Notes: generated by a model not told the origin, from the sequence alone. A stretch of 64,000 nucleotides of DNA from Cytobacillus pseudoceanisediminis (GCF_023516215.1 NZ_CP097349.1:992001-1056000), one strand, 5' to 3'. Shown: positions 45,065 to 54,650, numbered from the stretch's first letter. Numbers and translations: made by a program.

Positions 45065-46070
45065 ATGATAGGGGCGAGAGTAACAGCTATTGGGACATAT
45101 GTACCCGAAAAAAATTAACAAATTTTGAGCTTGAGCAAATGGTGGAAACAAATAATGAGTGGATTATTCAAAGGACAGGAATTCATGAACGTAGAATAAC
45201 TCATCCTGATGAATATACTAGTGATTTATGTGTCTCTGCTGTAAAAGATTTAATGCACAGATATAATAAAAAAGTCGAAGATGTCGATATGATTATTGTG
45301 GCAACAAGCACACCAGATTTTCCATTCCCATCTGTCTCAAGTATCATACAGGACCAATTAAATATATCTCAAACAGGTGCCATAGATTTAAGTGCAGCGT
45401 GTGCAGGATTCGTTTATGCATTGCATACAGCACACAGTTTAATATCTTCTGGACTTCACAAAAAAGTACTTGTAATTGGAGCAGACACAATCTCAAAAAT
45501 TACGGATTATACCGATAGAAGTACATGTATTTTATTTGGTGATGGTGCTGGTGCAGTATTAGTTGAAAGGGATGAACAATCAAAAAGTTTCATTGGATTC
45601 CACCTAGGAAGTGATGGGAGAGGAGCGCAACATGTATATCGTTCTGGACTATCAAAAAGGTTAATGATATTGAGTTAATCGATACTCAATATCTTGTACA
45701 AAATGGTAGAGAGGTTTTCCGATGGGTTGTAAGGAATGTACCCGATAGTATTAAACAGATTTTAGACAAAACGCAAACGAGTTTAGAGCAAGTTGATTGG
45801 TTCATACCTCATAGCGCAAACTTAAGGTTGATAGAGCCGATTTGCGAAAAATTAGATTTCCAAATGGAAAAAACCCTTTACAGCTTAGTCAACTTTGGAA
45901 ATACCTCTGCTGCAACAATTCCCTTAGCTCTTGATCTTGGAATCCGTGAGGGAAAAGTCAAAAATGGAGACCGAGTTCTTATGTATGGTTTTGGATCTGG
46001 ATTGGTTCATGCTGGACAACTTTTAGAATTAAATTTTGACGAACAAATGAATACTCCTCCACAGTTGTGA
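45065..46070 (+). pseudogene. Beta-ketoacyl-ACP synthase III (FabH), frameshifted twice
   Basis: This is a condensing enzyme that starts fatty-acid synthesis from acyl-CoA and malonyl-ACP, ~335 residues when joined. The N-terminal frame reads MIGARVTAIGTYVPEKK, then LTNFELEQMVETNNEWIIQR, TGIHERR. The catalytic Cys is in IDLSAACAGFVYAL, the His in WFIPHSANLRLIEP and the Asn in LVNFGNTSAATIPL; all three are intact. Single missing A bases in the runs 45108-45114 and 45654-45658 break the frame. An upstream FapR box indicates the lipid regulon. It is likely a second FabH copy (YhfB-like). Confidence 0.82.
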
Positions 46071-46116
46071 TGTATGCTAAGTAATCATTTTGATAAACAG
46101 TGATTTATGAATAGAG

Positions 46117-46374
46117 ATGTCCCTGGTAAGTCTGCTTTTCTTATTAACTACTATTAATGATAAGATTAAAGAAAGTATTATTGTAAATACAAGGTGGGAT
46201 TTTTTGATTTGGTTTTTATTAGGTATTCTATTTGTGATATACGTAATTTTTAGTCTTTCAACAATAAAATATCAGTTAAGATTAATTATTACACACCTTA
46301 ACATTAATGAAGAACCCTCTAAAGTACCTGATGAAGAAATTGAAAGAGAATTAGAAGAGGACAAAAAGGGGTAG
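46117..46374 (+). CDS. Small membrane protein with acidic tail, hypothetical
   Basis: This encodes 85 residues: an N-terminal hydrophobic helix (SLVSLLFLLTTI), a second (FLIWFLLGILFVIYVIFSLS), and a highly acidic C-terminus (PDEEIERELEEDKKG). No clear ribosome site lies in front of the ATG; an earlier ATG at ~46107 is in another frame. The family is unknown. Confidence 0.42.
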   Translation: MSLVSLLFLLTTINDKIKESIIVNTRWDFLIWFLLGILFVIYVIFSLSTIKYQLRLIITHLNINEEPSKVPDEEIERELEEDKKG

Positions 46375-46402
46375 TTTAAAACGTTAAGGGTGAAGAAACG
46401 CA

Positions 46403-46478
46403 CTTTAAGAACGGGTAATAGAGTTGAAGATCCAGTATGGATCGGCAGCTCTTTTTTTATTCGACTAGAGGGGAAGTA
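46403..46478. repeat. Intergenic repeat, two-part copy
   Basis: AACGGGTAATAGAGTTGAAG, hairpin with GGATCGGCAGCTCTTTTTTT, then CTAGAGGGGAAGTATTC. The left part is nearly identical to 42560. Confidence 0.65.
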
Positions 46479-46961
46479 TTCTTTAATAAGGAAAAAATTT
46501 CTAAGTTTGCAATGAAACGAGGTTTTGCATTAAGACTATTAGTTTTTATGATTCTCCTGGCATTTGTTATTTTTAATGGTTTAAAAACAGATTTTATCGC
46601 ATTGTTGATAATACCATAATCCTTCATAGGAAAGCCTTGGTACAGTTATTCTAGAATGGAACAAAATTAATATGTTTAGGTCATCGTTTTTGTTTTATAG
46701 TTAACGAATAGCTTGCTTTTAATAAGGGTTGCTGCGGCAGCTTGAATGCTCTTTTCGTTCCAAATAAAAAGAAGTAAATGAAAGATCGTTGCTCTTCTAT
46801 TATAGGTGGAGAAAGCTTTATTATGATATATGCTACAATATTAAAAAAGATAAACTTTGGAGGCACACCACTGCAATAGGACTTATAACGAAATTAAGTT
46901 CTTGGTATATCCCGTCAAGGACATATTATGAAACAGTGCTTCAATAGAGGAGTTGTATAAA

Positions 46962-47630
46962 ATGAATGAAAATAAAGGTACAGAAATAAAACGCTCTTTA
47001 AAAGCAGAAAACATTCTATCTCAGATCAATAGTAAAACTAAGCTAGGCGACTTACGAAAAATCGCGAAGGACATTAAAAAAGATCACGAACTAGCTATGG
47101 AACTTTGGTCAACCGAGGAGTTTTTGCCCAGACTATTAGCAATCTTAATTATGGACAAAAAACTTCTTTCACAAGATGTGCTAAATAAGCTTGATAAGGA
47201 TATGCAGACTCACACTTTTGATGAGCGAAATAACTTAATGGATTGGTTAATGGCTAATCAGATTACCAAAGACAAGAAGACAATTGCATTGATGGAGTCA
47301 TGGGAAAATAGTTCTTCTGCTCTTCAAAGACGAGCTTTCTGGTATAATCAAGGGCGATTGAGATGGACTGGACAAACACCGCCTGATAACACCGAAGACT
47401 TGCTATCTGCATTAGAAGCTAATATTACGCAGGAAGAACCGGAAGTTCAATGGGCTATGAATTTCACGGCAGGCTGGATAGGTGTTTATGATGAAAAGAA
47501 TCGTGCACGTTGTATTAAACTTGGTGAGAAAACGGGTCTTTACAAAGATGAAATAGTAGCAAAAGGATGTACTCCAAGCTATTTGCCGGAGTTCATTAAG
47601 ATTGAAGTTAACAAACGACATAATAATTAG
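46962..47630 (+). CDS. DNA alkylation repair protein (AlkD-like HEAT repeats)
   Basis: This is a 222-residue all-helical protein of the AlkD family of DNA glycosylases. It shows KTKLGDLRKIAKDIKKDHEL, AMELWSTEEFLPRLLAILIM, NNLMDWLMANQITK and LQRRAFWYNQGRL. AlkD enzymes excise alkylated purines such as 3-methyladenine. The ATG at 46962 has a GAGGAG site at 9 bases, so the upstream start at 46953 is rejected. It is monocistronic between repeats. Confidence 0.83.
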   Translation: MNENKGTEIKRSLKAENILSQINSKTKLGDLRKIAKDIKKDHELAMELWSTEEFLPRLLAILIMDKKLLSQDVLNKLDKDMQTHTFDERNNLMDWLMANQITKDKKTIALMESWENSSSALQRRAFWYNQGRLRWTGQTPPDNTEDLLSALEANITQEEPEVQWAMNFTAGWIGVYDEKNRARCIKLGEKTGLYKDEIVAKGCTPSYLPEFIKIEVNKRHNN

Positions 47631-47920
47631 TTACCTTTGAAAGATTCAATAGAGTTTGATGCAAAGAATAAAGGAATTCAAAGCCTCATATGAAAATTGT
47701 AAGAGGCTTGGACCGCAAAATAAAGAAAACAACACGTTATGGCAGCTAGTTAGTGAAGTGCAAGGAAAATGTAAAGGATTAACCCACTATCTCTTTTTGA
47801 ACTGTAGGGCACTTATCTTTAAGAAGAACAGCTTTCCAGCTGCGAAGTACAAATTTAGTGGGTTCCTATGTTCTGCTGCTTCTTCAATTTTGTGGAGAAA
47901 TAAGGGTATGAAATCAGGAT

Positions 47921-47985
47921 CAGCTGCCAAACAATAGGCGGCTTTTTCTTATTGCACTAAAGGAGCAGGTTTGTTAAAGAAGGAT
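47921..47985. repeat. Intergenic repeat copy
   Basis: CAGCTGCC..GGCGGC with TTTTTCTTATTGC, then TAAAGGAGCAGGTTTGTTAA and AGAAGGA. The stretch 47631-47920 before it has no supported gene. Confidence 0.65.
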
Positions 47986-48055
47986 GATAAATTAAATAAT
48001 GAAAAGGGAAACATTTTTAGAGGGATTTAATCTTGTACAGGACACAATTCCATTC

Positions 48056-49039
48056 TTAAGTCCCCCTTATTACCAGATTCCCTTTATAAACTTTTCTTAC
48101 AGTGGGAAATTTTTTACCTTCAAGTCTGTCAAGTAAGCAGTACATCAAATCCTTGACCATCAATTCAGTCTGATTTTGAATGCTGGAAAGTGCAGGGAAA
48201 GTTGTCAGGCAAATTGGGTGGTTGTCAAAACCAATAATGGAAAGTTCTTTTGGAACAGAAACACCATGTTTTTTAGCTGACGAAAGTAATCCTGCCGCTA
48301 AAAAGTCACTGCCTGCAAGAATTCCATCATGATTGCAATGACCTGAAAAAATTTCATCTCCCAGTAGTATACCTTCTTCAATCGTAGAGTAACCACTTAA
48401 CTTTTGCTGAATAGTACATGATTTATTTAAATCAAGATGAGCTTGTTTAAACCCTTCCCATCTTTGTCGCTGAAGTGGCGTTTTTTCTTCATCCGCACAA
48501 AATAATAGTTGGTTGCGTCCTTCTTTCAGCAGGTATTGGGTAGATGAATAAACTGCATCCCTTTCATCAAGTGAAAAGACATCTAAATGTCTTGTTTGAA
48601 GTGGTTCGTTGCAAATAAGCACTATCTTATCTCTAACTCTCTGTTTAATCTTCTTCTCACCTAATAAAGTATGGGTGATAATTACCGCGTCCAGCTCATT
48701 TTCAGTTAACTTCTCATAAATTTTATTTTCCTCATCAATAGAATAAAACGTTTGGAAAATCACTATCTTATATCCAGCTTTTCTGCATTTTGCTGCAATC
48801 ATGCCAACAAGCGGGCTAAAATATGGGTGATCAAGGACCGGGATTGTCACACCAATTGTTTTTGTTGTCTGTGTTCTAAGGTTTACACCTCGTGCATTTC
48901 GAACAAAAGACAACTTTTCTATTGCTTCCATTACTTTTGTTCGGCTGTCTTCTGAAACATGAGGATGATTATTGATAACGCGTGATACCGTGGACTTAGA
49001 AACGCCACTAAGTCGAGCTATATCTAGAATAGTAGCCAT
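48056..49039 (-). CDS. LacI-family regulator, NtdR-like
   Basis: This is a 327-residue LacI/GalR repressor. The N-terminal HTH is ATILDIARLSGVSKSTVSRV followed by INNHPHVSEDSRTKVMEAIE. The C-terminal sugar-binding domain is typical (TIGVTIPVLDHPYFSPLVGM, IIGFDNHPICLTTFPALSSI). The ATG at 49039 follows AGAGGT; the longer frame to 49129 overlaps the divergent gene's start. It lies divergent to an NtdB-like phosphatase across a GGGAACGTTCCC palindrome. By analogy to NtdR of B. subtilis it may sense a neotrehalosadiamine- or kanosamine-type amino sugar. That ligand is inferred. Confidence 0.85.
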   Translation of the reverse strand: MATILDIARLSGVSKSTVSRVINNHPHVSEDSRTKVMEAIEKLSFVRNARGVNLRTQTTKTIGVTIPVLDHPYFSPLVGMIAAKCRKAGYKIVIFQTFYSIDEENKIYEKLTENELDAVIITHTLLGEKKIKQRVRDKIVLICNEPLQTRHLDVFSLDERDAVYSSTQYLLKEGRNQLLFCADEEKTPLQRQRWEGFKQAHLDLNKSCTIQQKLSGYSTIEEGILLGDEIFSGHCNHDGILAGSDFLAAGLLSSAKKHGVSVPKELSIIGFDNHPICLTTFPALSSIQNQTELMVKDLMYCLLDRLEGKKFPTVRKVYKGNLVIRGT

Positions 49040-49056
49040 TTTTTTACCTCTAAAAA

Positions 49057-49084
49057 AGATTTGACCTGGGAACGTTCCCTGCCT
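49057..49084 (+). promoter_or_regulatory. Operator palindrome within the promoter of the NtdB-like gene
   Basis: GGGAACGTTCCC is a perfect 12-base palindrome centred in the spacer between TTGACC (-35) and TGTAAC (-10-like). A LacI-family dimer bound here would block the promoter. It is also within ~40 bases of the divergent LacI-type start. Confidence 0.65.
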
Positions 49085-49122
49085 GTAACCTAAAAATAAC
49101 ATAGAACAGGGAGGTATTAAAC

Positions 49123-49950
49123 GTGACATTTAAAGTGTACCATTCTAATGGAAATCCTGACTACTTAATGATATTTGATTTTGATGAAACATACTATCCG
49201 CATGAACTAAAAGGCTGGCAGTTAAAAGATTTGTATGAGCTTGAGGAGTATCTTGATAGGATTGTTCATAAGAAAAATATCAGAATTGGTTGGGTAACAG
49301 GCAGTAGTTTGGCTGATATCCATAAAAAAATGAGAGCAGCTCGGATGAACTACCTTCCGCATTTTATTGCATCAAATCTAGGAACGGAGTTATGGGAGAT
49401 CAATTCTAAAGGAGAATTTTATCAAAATCAAGAGTGGAGGAAAAGAATCAAAAGGTCAGGATTTAGCCATAGAGTGGTTGAAGATCTTATTAATGATTTA
49501 AGACAATTATATGGAATACAGTTACAAAAACAAACACAATTTGGTCAACAATCGTTTAAAATGAATTATTATTATTTTATAGAAGATAGTGCGAGGGTTA
49601 AGTATGATCTAGATATCATAAAACAACTAGCACGCAATAGCGGAATAAATTTCAATATTAATCGTTGTAACCCTCTAGCTGGAGATCCGGTAAATGCATT
49701 TGATGTAGATTTTATTCCACAAAATACAGGCAAACGTGCAGTAGTGTACTTCGTCATAAAACAGTTTAGCATCTCTGTTGAGAATACATTTGCGTTTGGA
49801 GATAGTGGGAATGATATAGAGATGCTTAAAGCCGTAAAGCATGGATATTTATTGAAGAATGCTACAGAAGAAGCAAAACAACTGCATGATACGATAACGG
49901 CAGATCCTTATGCCAAAGGCATCCAAAACGTTTGTAGGATTTACTTTTAA
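49123..49950 (+). CDS. HAD phosphatase, kanosamine-6-phosphate phosphatase (NtdB)-like
   Basis: This is a 275-residue HAD hydrolase with a Cof/sucrose-phosphatase-type cap. The catalytic motif I is MIFDFDETYYPHELKG (D-F-D-E-T). Motif II is IGWVTGSSLADI. Motif IV is TFAFGDSGNDIEMLKAVKHG. The stretches LPHFIASNLGTELWE and FNINRCNPLAGDPVNAFDVD match my recollection of B. subtilis NtdB closely. NtdB dephosphorylates kanosamine-6-phosphate in the ntdABC pathway, but the NtdA and NtdC enzymes are absent here, so its substrate in this strain is open. The start is GTG with GGGAGGT. Confidence 0.82.
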   Translation: MTFKVYHSNGNPDYLMIFDFDETYYPHELKGWQLKDLYELEEYLDRIVHKKNIRIGWVTGSSLADIHKKMRAARMNYLPHFIASNLGTELWEINSKGEFYQNQEWRKRIKRSGFSHRVVEDLINDLRQLYGIQLQKQTQFGQQSFKMNYYYFIEDSARVKYDLDIIKQLARNSGINFNINRCNPLAGDPVNAFDVDFIPQNTGKRAVVYFVIKQFSISVENTFAFGDSGNDIEMLKAVKHGYLLKNATEEAKQLHDTITADPYAKGIQNVCRIYF

Positions 49951-50084
49951 TTTTAATTCGTTGAACTAAACTCATTAATGGAGCTAAATCAATCACAGGC
50001 TGTTATTTTGCCTAAATATGTAGTTAGATACTATTATTTGCAGAGTATAAGGCATGACAAAGCCTACTGGATCCTCTTTTTGAG
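49951..50084. other. Intergenic region
   Basis: No gene is seen. It separates the phosphatase from an IS110 relic. Confidence 0.3.
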
Positions 50085-50470
50085 ATTCAATTTTTTGTGA
50101 ATTTACTAGATTTTGAATACACCAGGTTCAACCCCAGCGAAAGCTATCAGCTTTTTAGGATCAGTAAATCAATCTATCTCCCCAATTCCTGAAATAATCA
50201 TGGCAGCGATCTTTTCTCCTAACCCGTGATAGATTTGATAATATTATACTCTTAAACTTCTTTAGCGAGGGCATCTATCTCAGACTCTAATTTGGATAGG
50301 TGCTCTTTATACATTCCTAGATTGAATATGACTCTGATAAAACGTCTTTTCTAAAGGATTTCGTTTTGCCGAAGCTTTGAGCTCAGTAGCTATTCATTTG
50401 CCCATTTTTAAGATCGACTCTTACATAATTCAGCGATTTTATCAACTATTGATACATCACTTACCGCTAC
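50085..50470 (-). pseudogene. IS110-family transposase remnant
   Basis: Minus-strand frames read SDVSIVDKIAELCKSRS, then SAKRNPF-like residues. After frameshifts come GLGEKIAAMIISGIGEID, stop, FTDPKKLIAFAGVEPGVFKI and SSKFTK. These are the central and transposase_20 parts of a transposase close to the one at 7913 (GIGEKIAATIISEIGEI, KKLVAYAGIDPSVHSSGKFT). Multiple stops and missing ends show long decay. Confidence 0.7.
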
Positions 50471-50675
50471 TATATCTACAGGAGAGGGAAGCTATAAAAG
50501 AGTTAAGAGTGGTGCGATTGAAAATAAGTCACTATAAACCCTCTGTATTCGGGGAAGACTTGGTCTAAATTTGCTTGAAATTGCAGCTTTGTATGGACGA
50601 AAACCCCCAGTAATATTCTTGTGTTGTCATATAAGGTTCCCAAGGTATAGCAGCTGAAATCCTGGTGATCTTATA

Positions 50676-50701
50676 TTACGAATGGGGCAGGTTATGTAAA
50701 C
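50676..50701. repeat. Repeat core, diverged
   Basis: TTACGAATGGGGCAGGTTATGT. It follows a GCAGCTGAAATCCTGG relic. Confidence 0.45.
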
Positions 50702-50812
50702 AAGATATATGCTGGTATGTCAGATTAGATGAATACTTTATAGCTAGTTAGGCAGCCCCATCGAATTGTTAATGATAAATAGCCCATACTTTTACAAGTA
50801 TAGGCAGACGAA

Positions 50813-51343
50813 TTAATCTGTTACTAACAACGAATATAGATTGAGATCAATAAAGCGTCCTTTTGATCTTTCCACTTTTCTCATTGTTCCTTCAAAGCCG
50901 AAATTTAATTTTTTCAGGACTTTAATTGAGTTGAAATTTTCAGGTTCTACTTTTGCTTCTATTCGATTAAGTTCTAAATCGTTAAAGGCATGCCTTATTA
51001 AACAAGTAATAGCTTCAGGAGCAAAGCCTTTACCCCAAAAAGGTTTATTAATTTCGTAACCAATTTCAGCTTTTGCATTTTCAAAATCTAAAATGTTAAA
51101 ACCGCAAGAACCAATAATTTCATTTGATTCTAACTCAATTATTGAGTATCGGATTGCAGTGTTTTCTTTTGATAGTTTATCAAATAATATAATCATTTCT
51201 TTTGCTTGTTTTTTATCAGTGAAATTATCAATATTCATGAATCTAGTTACTTCTGGATTAGACCAAACTTGAAACAATTTCTCTAAGTCTGATACCTGCA
51301 TTTTTCTTAACATTAATCTTTTTGTGCTAAGTTCTTTAATCAA
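50813..51343 (-). CDS. GNAT acetyltransferase, RimJ/RimL type
   Basis: This is a 176-residue acetyl-CoA-dependent N-acetyltransferase. It shows LSTKRLMLRKMQVSDLEKLF, the typical RimJ start, then IIGSCGFNILDFENAKAEIG. It continues YEINKPFWGKGFAPEAITCL and NRIEAKVEPENFNSIKVLKK, with LNFGFEG at the end. Substrates of this group are ribosomal N-termini or small molecules. The start is uncertain: an ATG at 51358 contains the GGAGGT itself, while TTG 51343 has ideal 7-base spacing and is chosen. Confidence 0.85.
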   Translation of the reverse strand: MIKELSTKRLMLRKMQVSDLEKLFQVWSNPEVTRFMNIDNFTDKKQAKEMIILFDKLSKENTAIRYSIIELESNEIIGSCGFNILDFENAKAEIGYEINKPFWGKGFAPEAITCLIRHAFNDLELNRIEAKVEPENFNSIKVLKKLNFGFEGTMRKVERSKGRFIDLNLYSLLVTD

Positions 51344-51379
51344 TATTTTTACCTCCATTATGCTTTTATTTGGGGTCAA

Positions 51380-51791
51380 GATATTGATATCTGGGCATAG
51401 TTCAGTCCTTTCATAAAATGATAATAAGATTATACCAGCTTTCTGCTATATAGAGAAAATATATTAGATCCTGTTTATATAAAGGACTAAAAGAAGTGGA
51501 TATTTATGCTATTGCTAAATGGCAAATTTGATTATAAATCATTCTTGGAATTTAACAATTTCATCCTCTTTTCTAAAATGTAAAAGGGGAGGTAATTGGA
51601 TATTGAGAGACCATCAGTGAACTTTTTATGCTATGTGTTAAAACTCATTATAATTAGTACCCTGTTGATGGAAGCGGAGGTATGTCTTATAGAAGGAGTA
51701 TCGAAACGCATGCGGAAGCGATTTCCTAGAGTGGAAATCAACCAAGTAAGTATAAAAGAGCCTTAATTTTAGAAAAAGCTAGGAGATATTT
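51380..51791. other. Upstream region of the MFS gene with a decayed regulator-like fragment
   Basis: TATAATTAGTACC (51649-51661) repeats the promoter/half-operator seen before FabH. The frame ending at 51794 reads YKRALILEKARRYL after an in-frame stop, overlapping the MFS start codon, which suggests the 3' end of a lost regulator gene. Support is weak. Confidence 0.35.
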
Positions 51792-53306
51792 ATGAAGCAG
51801 CTACAAAGTAGACAAAATCTGGTAGTAACAGGATTGTTGCTCTCTATTCTTATGGCTTCAATGGATAACACCATTGTTGCAACAGCTATGGGGACCATTG
51901 TTGGGGATTTAGGAGGGCTTGATAAGTTTATTTGGGTAACATCAGCTTATATGGTGGCGGAAATGGCAGGTATGCCGATATTTGGCAAACTTTCTGATAT
52001 GTTTGGACGGAAACGTTTTTTTATGATGGGGTTAATCTTTTTTATGTTCGGGTCAATTCTTTGCGGAACTGCTCAGACCATTGAACAGCTTAGTGTTTAC
52101 CGTGCTTTACAGGGAATTGGCGGTGGTGCATTAATACCGATAACCTTCACCATTATAATCGATCTTTTCCCGCCTGGTAAGCGGGGAAAGATGAGCGGGC
52201 TATTCGGAGCTGTTTTTGGTTTATCAAGTATATTCGGTCCGTTGCTTGGAGCCTATATTACTGATTATATCAGCTGGCATTGGATATTCTATATCAATCT
52301 TCCAATTGGGGTTCTCTCATTAATGTTAATTGCTTTATTTTACAAAGAATCTCATAAACGCAAGAAACAAAAAATTGATTGGATGGGATCGATTACATTA
52401 GTTGGAGCAATAGTATGTCTGCTATTTGCTCTAGAGCTTGGGGGCAATGAGTACACTTGGGACTCTACTGTAATTTTAAGTTTATTTACCGGATTTGCGA
52501 TTTTATTTACAATGTTTTTTATTACGGAAAAAAGCGCTGAAGATCCTGTTATTTCTTTCACTATGTTTAAAGATCGCCTTTTTGCTTCAAGCACGATGGT
52601 AGGCTTATTTTATGGGGTCTCCTTCATTGTAGGAATTGTGTATTTACCGATCTTTATTCAGGGGGTAACAGGTGGCAGTGCAACAAATTCAGGCCTAATC
52701 CTACTTCCTATGATGCTGGGTGTGGTAGTGTCCTCACAAATAGGGGCAATGGCGGCTCCAAAACTCGGGTTTCGGAGTGTCATGCTCATTTTTTCCGTTA
52801 TTTTGCTAATTGGGATGTATTTGCTAAGTACAGTTTCAGCGGAAACATCAAGATTTGTAATTACATTGTATATGATAATTATCGGATTAGGCACAGGAGC
52901 TTCTTTTTCTGTAATAAATATGGCAGCTATCCATAGATTTGGACCGGAAAGCCGAGGTTCAGCTACTTCAACAGTATCGTTTTTACGACAGCTAGGGATG
53001 AGTTTGGGAATTACCATTTATGGGATTATACAACGTTCCTATTTTTCATATAAAACGCAAGAAATATCCAGTGGAAACAATCATTTGATTACCGGAGGAG
53101 CTCAAAATGATCCACGCTCTATTCTATCTGAGCAAGCACGTAAGACTATGCAAGAGCCATTACTGGATAAAATTATTGATGCCCTTGCAGAATCAATAAG
53201 TTATACATTCACATGGGCTCTCATACCATCCGTATTGGCGTTGTTTTTCGTGTTTTTCTTGACAAATGACCGTATTTCTAGTAGCGACACTCAACAGAAA
53301 AACTAG
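51792..53306 (+). CDS. DHA2-family MFS drug efflux transporter (EmrB/QacA type)
   Basis: This is a 504-residue proton-coupled exporter with 14 predicted helices. Motif D1 is LSILMASMDNTIVATAMGTI. Motif A is GKLSDMFGRKRFFMMG. Motif B is YRALQGIGGGALIPITFTII and motif C is GLSSIFGPLLGAYITDYISW, ending HWIFYINLPIG. This arrangement is diagnostic for DHA2 pumps that export cationic drugs, dyes or lipids. An AGGAG site is 7 bases from the ATG. The frame is intact. Confidence 0.93.
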   Translation: MKQLQSRQNLVVTGLLLSILMASMDNTIVATAMGTIVGDLGGLDKFIWVTSAYMVAEMAGMPIFGKLSDMFGRKRFFMMGLIFFMFGSILCGTAQTIEQLSVYRALQGIGGGALIPITFTIIIDLFPPGKRGKMSGLFGAVFGLSSIFGPLLGAYITDYISWHWIFYINLPIGVLSLMLIALFYKESHKRKKQKIDWMGSITLVGAIVCLLFALELGGNEYTWDSTVILSLFTGFAILFTMFFITEKSAEDPVISFTMFKDRLFASSTMVGLFYGVSFIVGIVYLPIFIQGVTGGSATNSGLILLPMMLGVVVSSQIGAMAAPKLGFRSVMLIFSVILLIGMYLLSTVSAETSRFVITLYMIIIGLGTGASFSVINMAAIHRFGPESRGSATSTVSFLRQLGMSLGITIYGIIQRSYFSYKTQEISSGNNHLITGGAQNDPRSILSEQARKTMQEPLLDKIIDALAESISYTFTWALIPSVLALFFVFFLTNDRISSSDTQQKN

Positions 53307-53392
53307 CTTGACCTCATTCTCTTCCTGTTCGTTCATGTATTGCAATATCATTAAATTAAAAAGTGCTTTTTTGCTGGTCATAAAAAGAAAGA

Positions 53393-53417
53393 GAGGAGGC
53401 CCTTAGGACCTCCTTTT
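53393..53417 (+). terminator. Terminator of the MFS gene
   Basis: GAGGAGG pairs with CCTCCT around CCCTTAGGA, followed by TTTTTC. Confidence 0.65.
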
Positions 53418-53516
53418 TCATATATAATGGTTCACCAATATTAGTCCAGACTGTGTTGCGGATGCTTTTCTTATTGTGTTAACGAGTCAGAGTAGTGAAA
53501 TAGACTTGATTATTAC

Positions 53517-53957
53517 CTATTGGGTACTCATTTTCAAATTGGTCTGGACCTCCGAAAAAATAAAATGTGTGACAGTACGGGCATACGGACTTACATTTTC
53601 AATAAACTCTTCTGCCTTTCTAAAAGTGTCGAATTGTATTTTTAGCATATAACAGGCATTTCCTGCAATCCGATAACAGAATTCTACATTTGGTAACTCC
53701 TCAATATATTTCCTAAAAGAGCTATAGTCCCCATTTTTAACAGTAGCTTCTATTATACATTGGATTGGAAGCCCTAATTTCTCATAATCCACTTCCAATG
53801 TGTACTTTTTAATTATTCCAAGTGATTCCATTTTCCTAACACGATCTGTAACCGATGGAGAAGATAAATTGATTTTTCTTCCAAGTGCACTCATTGATAA
53901 TCTGCTATCTTCGCTTAATACATCTATTATTTTCTTATCAATATCATCGATTTTCAT
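53517..53957 (-). CDS. Lrp/AsnC-family transcriptional regulator
   Basis: This is a 146-residue regulator. The N-terminal HTH is IDDIDKKIIDVLSEDSRLSM and SALGRKINLSSPSVTDRVRK. The C-terminal RAM ligand domain reads NVEFCYRIAGNACYMLKIQF and ends ETQTNL-like EVQTNLKMS. Lrp proteins sense amino acids. It is divergent from the carboxymuconolactone-decarboxylase-like gene, which it probably regulates. The ATG at 53957 begins the conserved MKIDDIDKK; longer frames exist. Confidence 0.87.
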   Translation of the reverse strand: MKIDDIDKKIIDVLSEDSRLSMSALGRKINLSSPSVTDRVRKMESLGIIKKYTLEVDYEKLGLPIQCIIEATVKNGDYSSFRKYIEELPNVEFCYRIAGNACYMLKIQFDTFRKAEEFIENVSPYARTVTHFIFSEVQTNLKMSTQ

Positions 53958-54079
53958 ATCAAATCTTATTTCCCTCATTTTCGTTAAATTTTTAATGAAA
54001 TATTGAAAACTGCATTTCAAACTTAATGTGAAGCGATGAAATAATTCGATATGATAAATAATACAAGGAGGGATTAATT

Positions 54080-54502
54080 ATGGCAAGAATTGAGGAATCA
54101 CAGTTCGGGGCGACCCCTTTCCAAAGACTTTTGGGACATAACAAGGAAATAATGATTATGTGGAGTCGACTGGGAAATGAGTTGGAGAAAGAAGGGAAGC
54201 TTACTGCTCATTTAAAAGAGCAAGTAAGAAGAACTCTTGCACAAAGTAGTGGTTGTGCATATTGCAAAGCAAAAGGAAAACCAGAACCTAATTTGTACGA
54301 TGAAAAAATATCAATTGCGGTAGGATTTGCGGAGGTATTTATTAAACAAAAAGGGGATGTTCCAGATGCAATTTTTAAAGTGTTAAAAGAGTACATGTCT
54401 GACGGTGAAATTAGCGAGCTTTGTGCGTTTATCACTTTTGCAACTGCTTCACAATATTTTGGTGCCATTATGAAATTAGAAGCACAGGCAACTGATATAT
54501 AA
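54080..54502 (+). CDS. Carboxymuconolactone decarboxylase / AhpD-like protein
   Basis: This is a 140-residue all-helical protein of the CMD/AhpD family. The redox CxxC with following positions is SSGCAYCKAKGKPEPNLYDE, within LTAHLKEQVRRTLAQSSGCA. Peroxidase-type AhpD proteins use CxxC to reduce partners; the true decarboxylases lack it. The ribosome site is AAGGAGG. It is likely regulated by the divergent Lrp protein. Confidence 0.85.
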   Translation: MARIEESQFGATPFQRLLGHNKEIMIMWSRLGNELEKEGKLTAHLKEQVRRTLAQSSGCAYCKAKGKPEPNLYDEKISIAVGFAEVFIKQKGDVPDAIFKVLKEYMSDGEISELCAFITFATASQYFGAIMKLEAQATDI

Positions 54503-54542
54503 CTCTTATTTCTCTCAGTTAAGGATTAACGCTTTTATTTTT

Positions 54543-54575
54543 ATTTAAGAAAGCGGGGCAGGTTAGTGTTCAAAA
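54543..54575. repeat. Intergenic repeat core
   Basis: AAAGCGGGGCAGGTTAGTGT, followed by AAAAGAGGA. Confidence 0.55.
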
Positions 54576-54650
54576 GAGGATTGTTGAATATGGAATATGT
54601 ATTTACTGCAGGAATATACATAATTAGGTAATGGGAAGGTGAGAGTTTAA

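Noticed and set aside
46437..46619. 60-aa ORF with a hydrophobic C-terminus
   Set aside because: Its start is inside a repeat hairpin; only a 35-residue hydrophobic part from 46512 is plausible and it lacks a ribosome site.
47656..47937. 93-aa ORF after the AlkD gene
   Set aside because: It has no ribosome site, unusual residue content, and its end runs into the repeat hairpin.
50377..50568. 63-aa plus-strand ORF near 50.4 kb
   Set aside because: It is the antisense of an IS110 transposase remnant.
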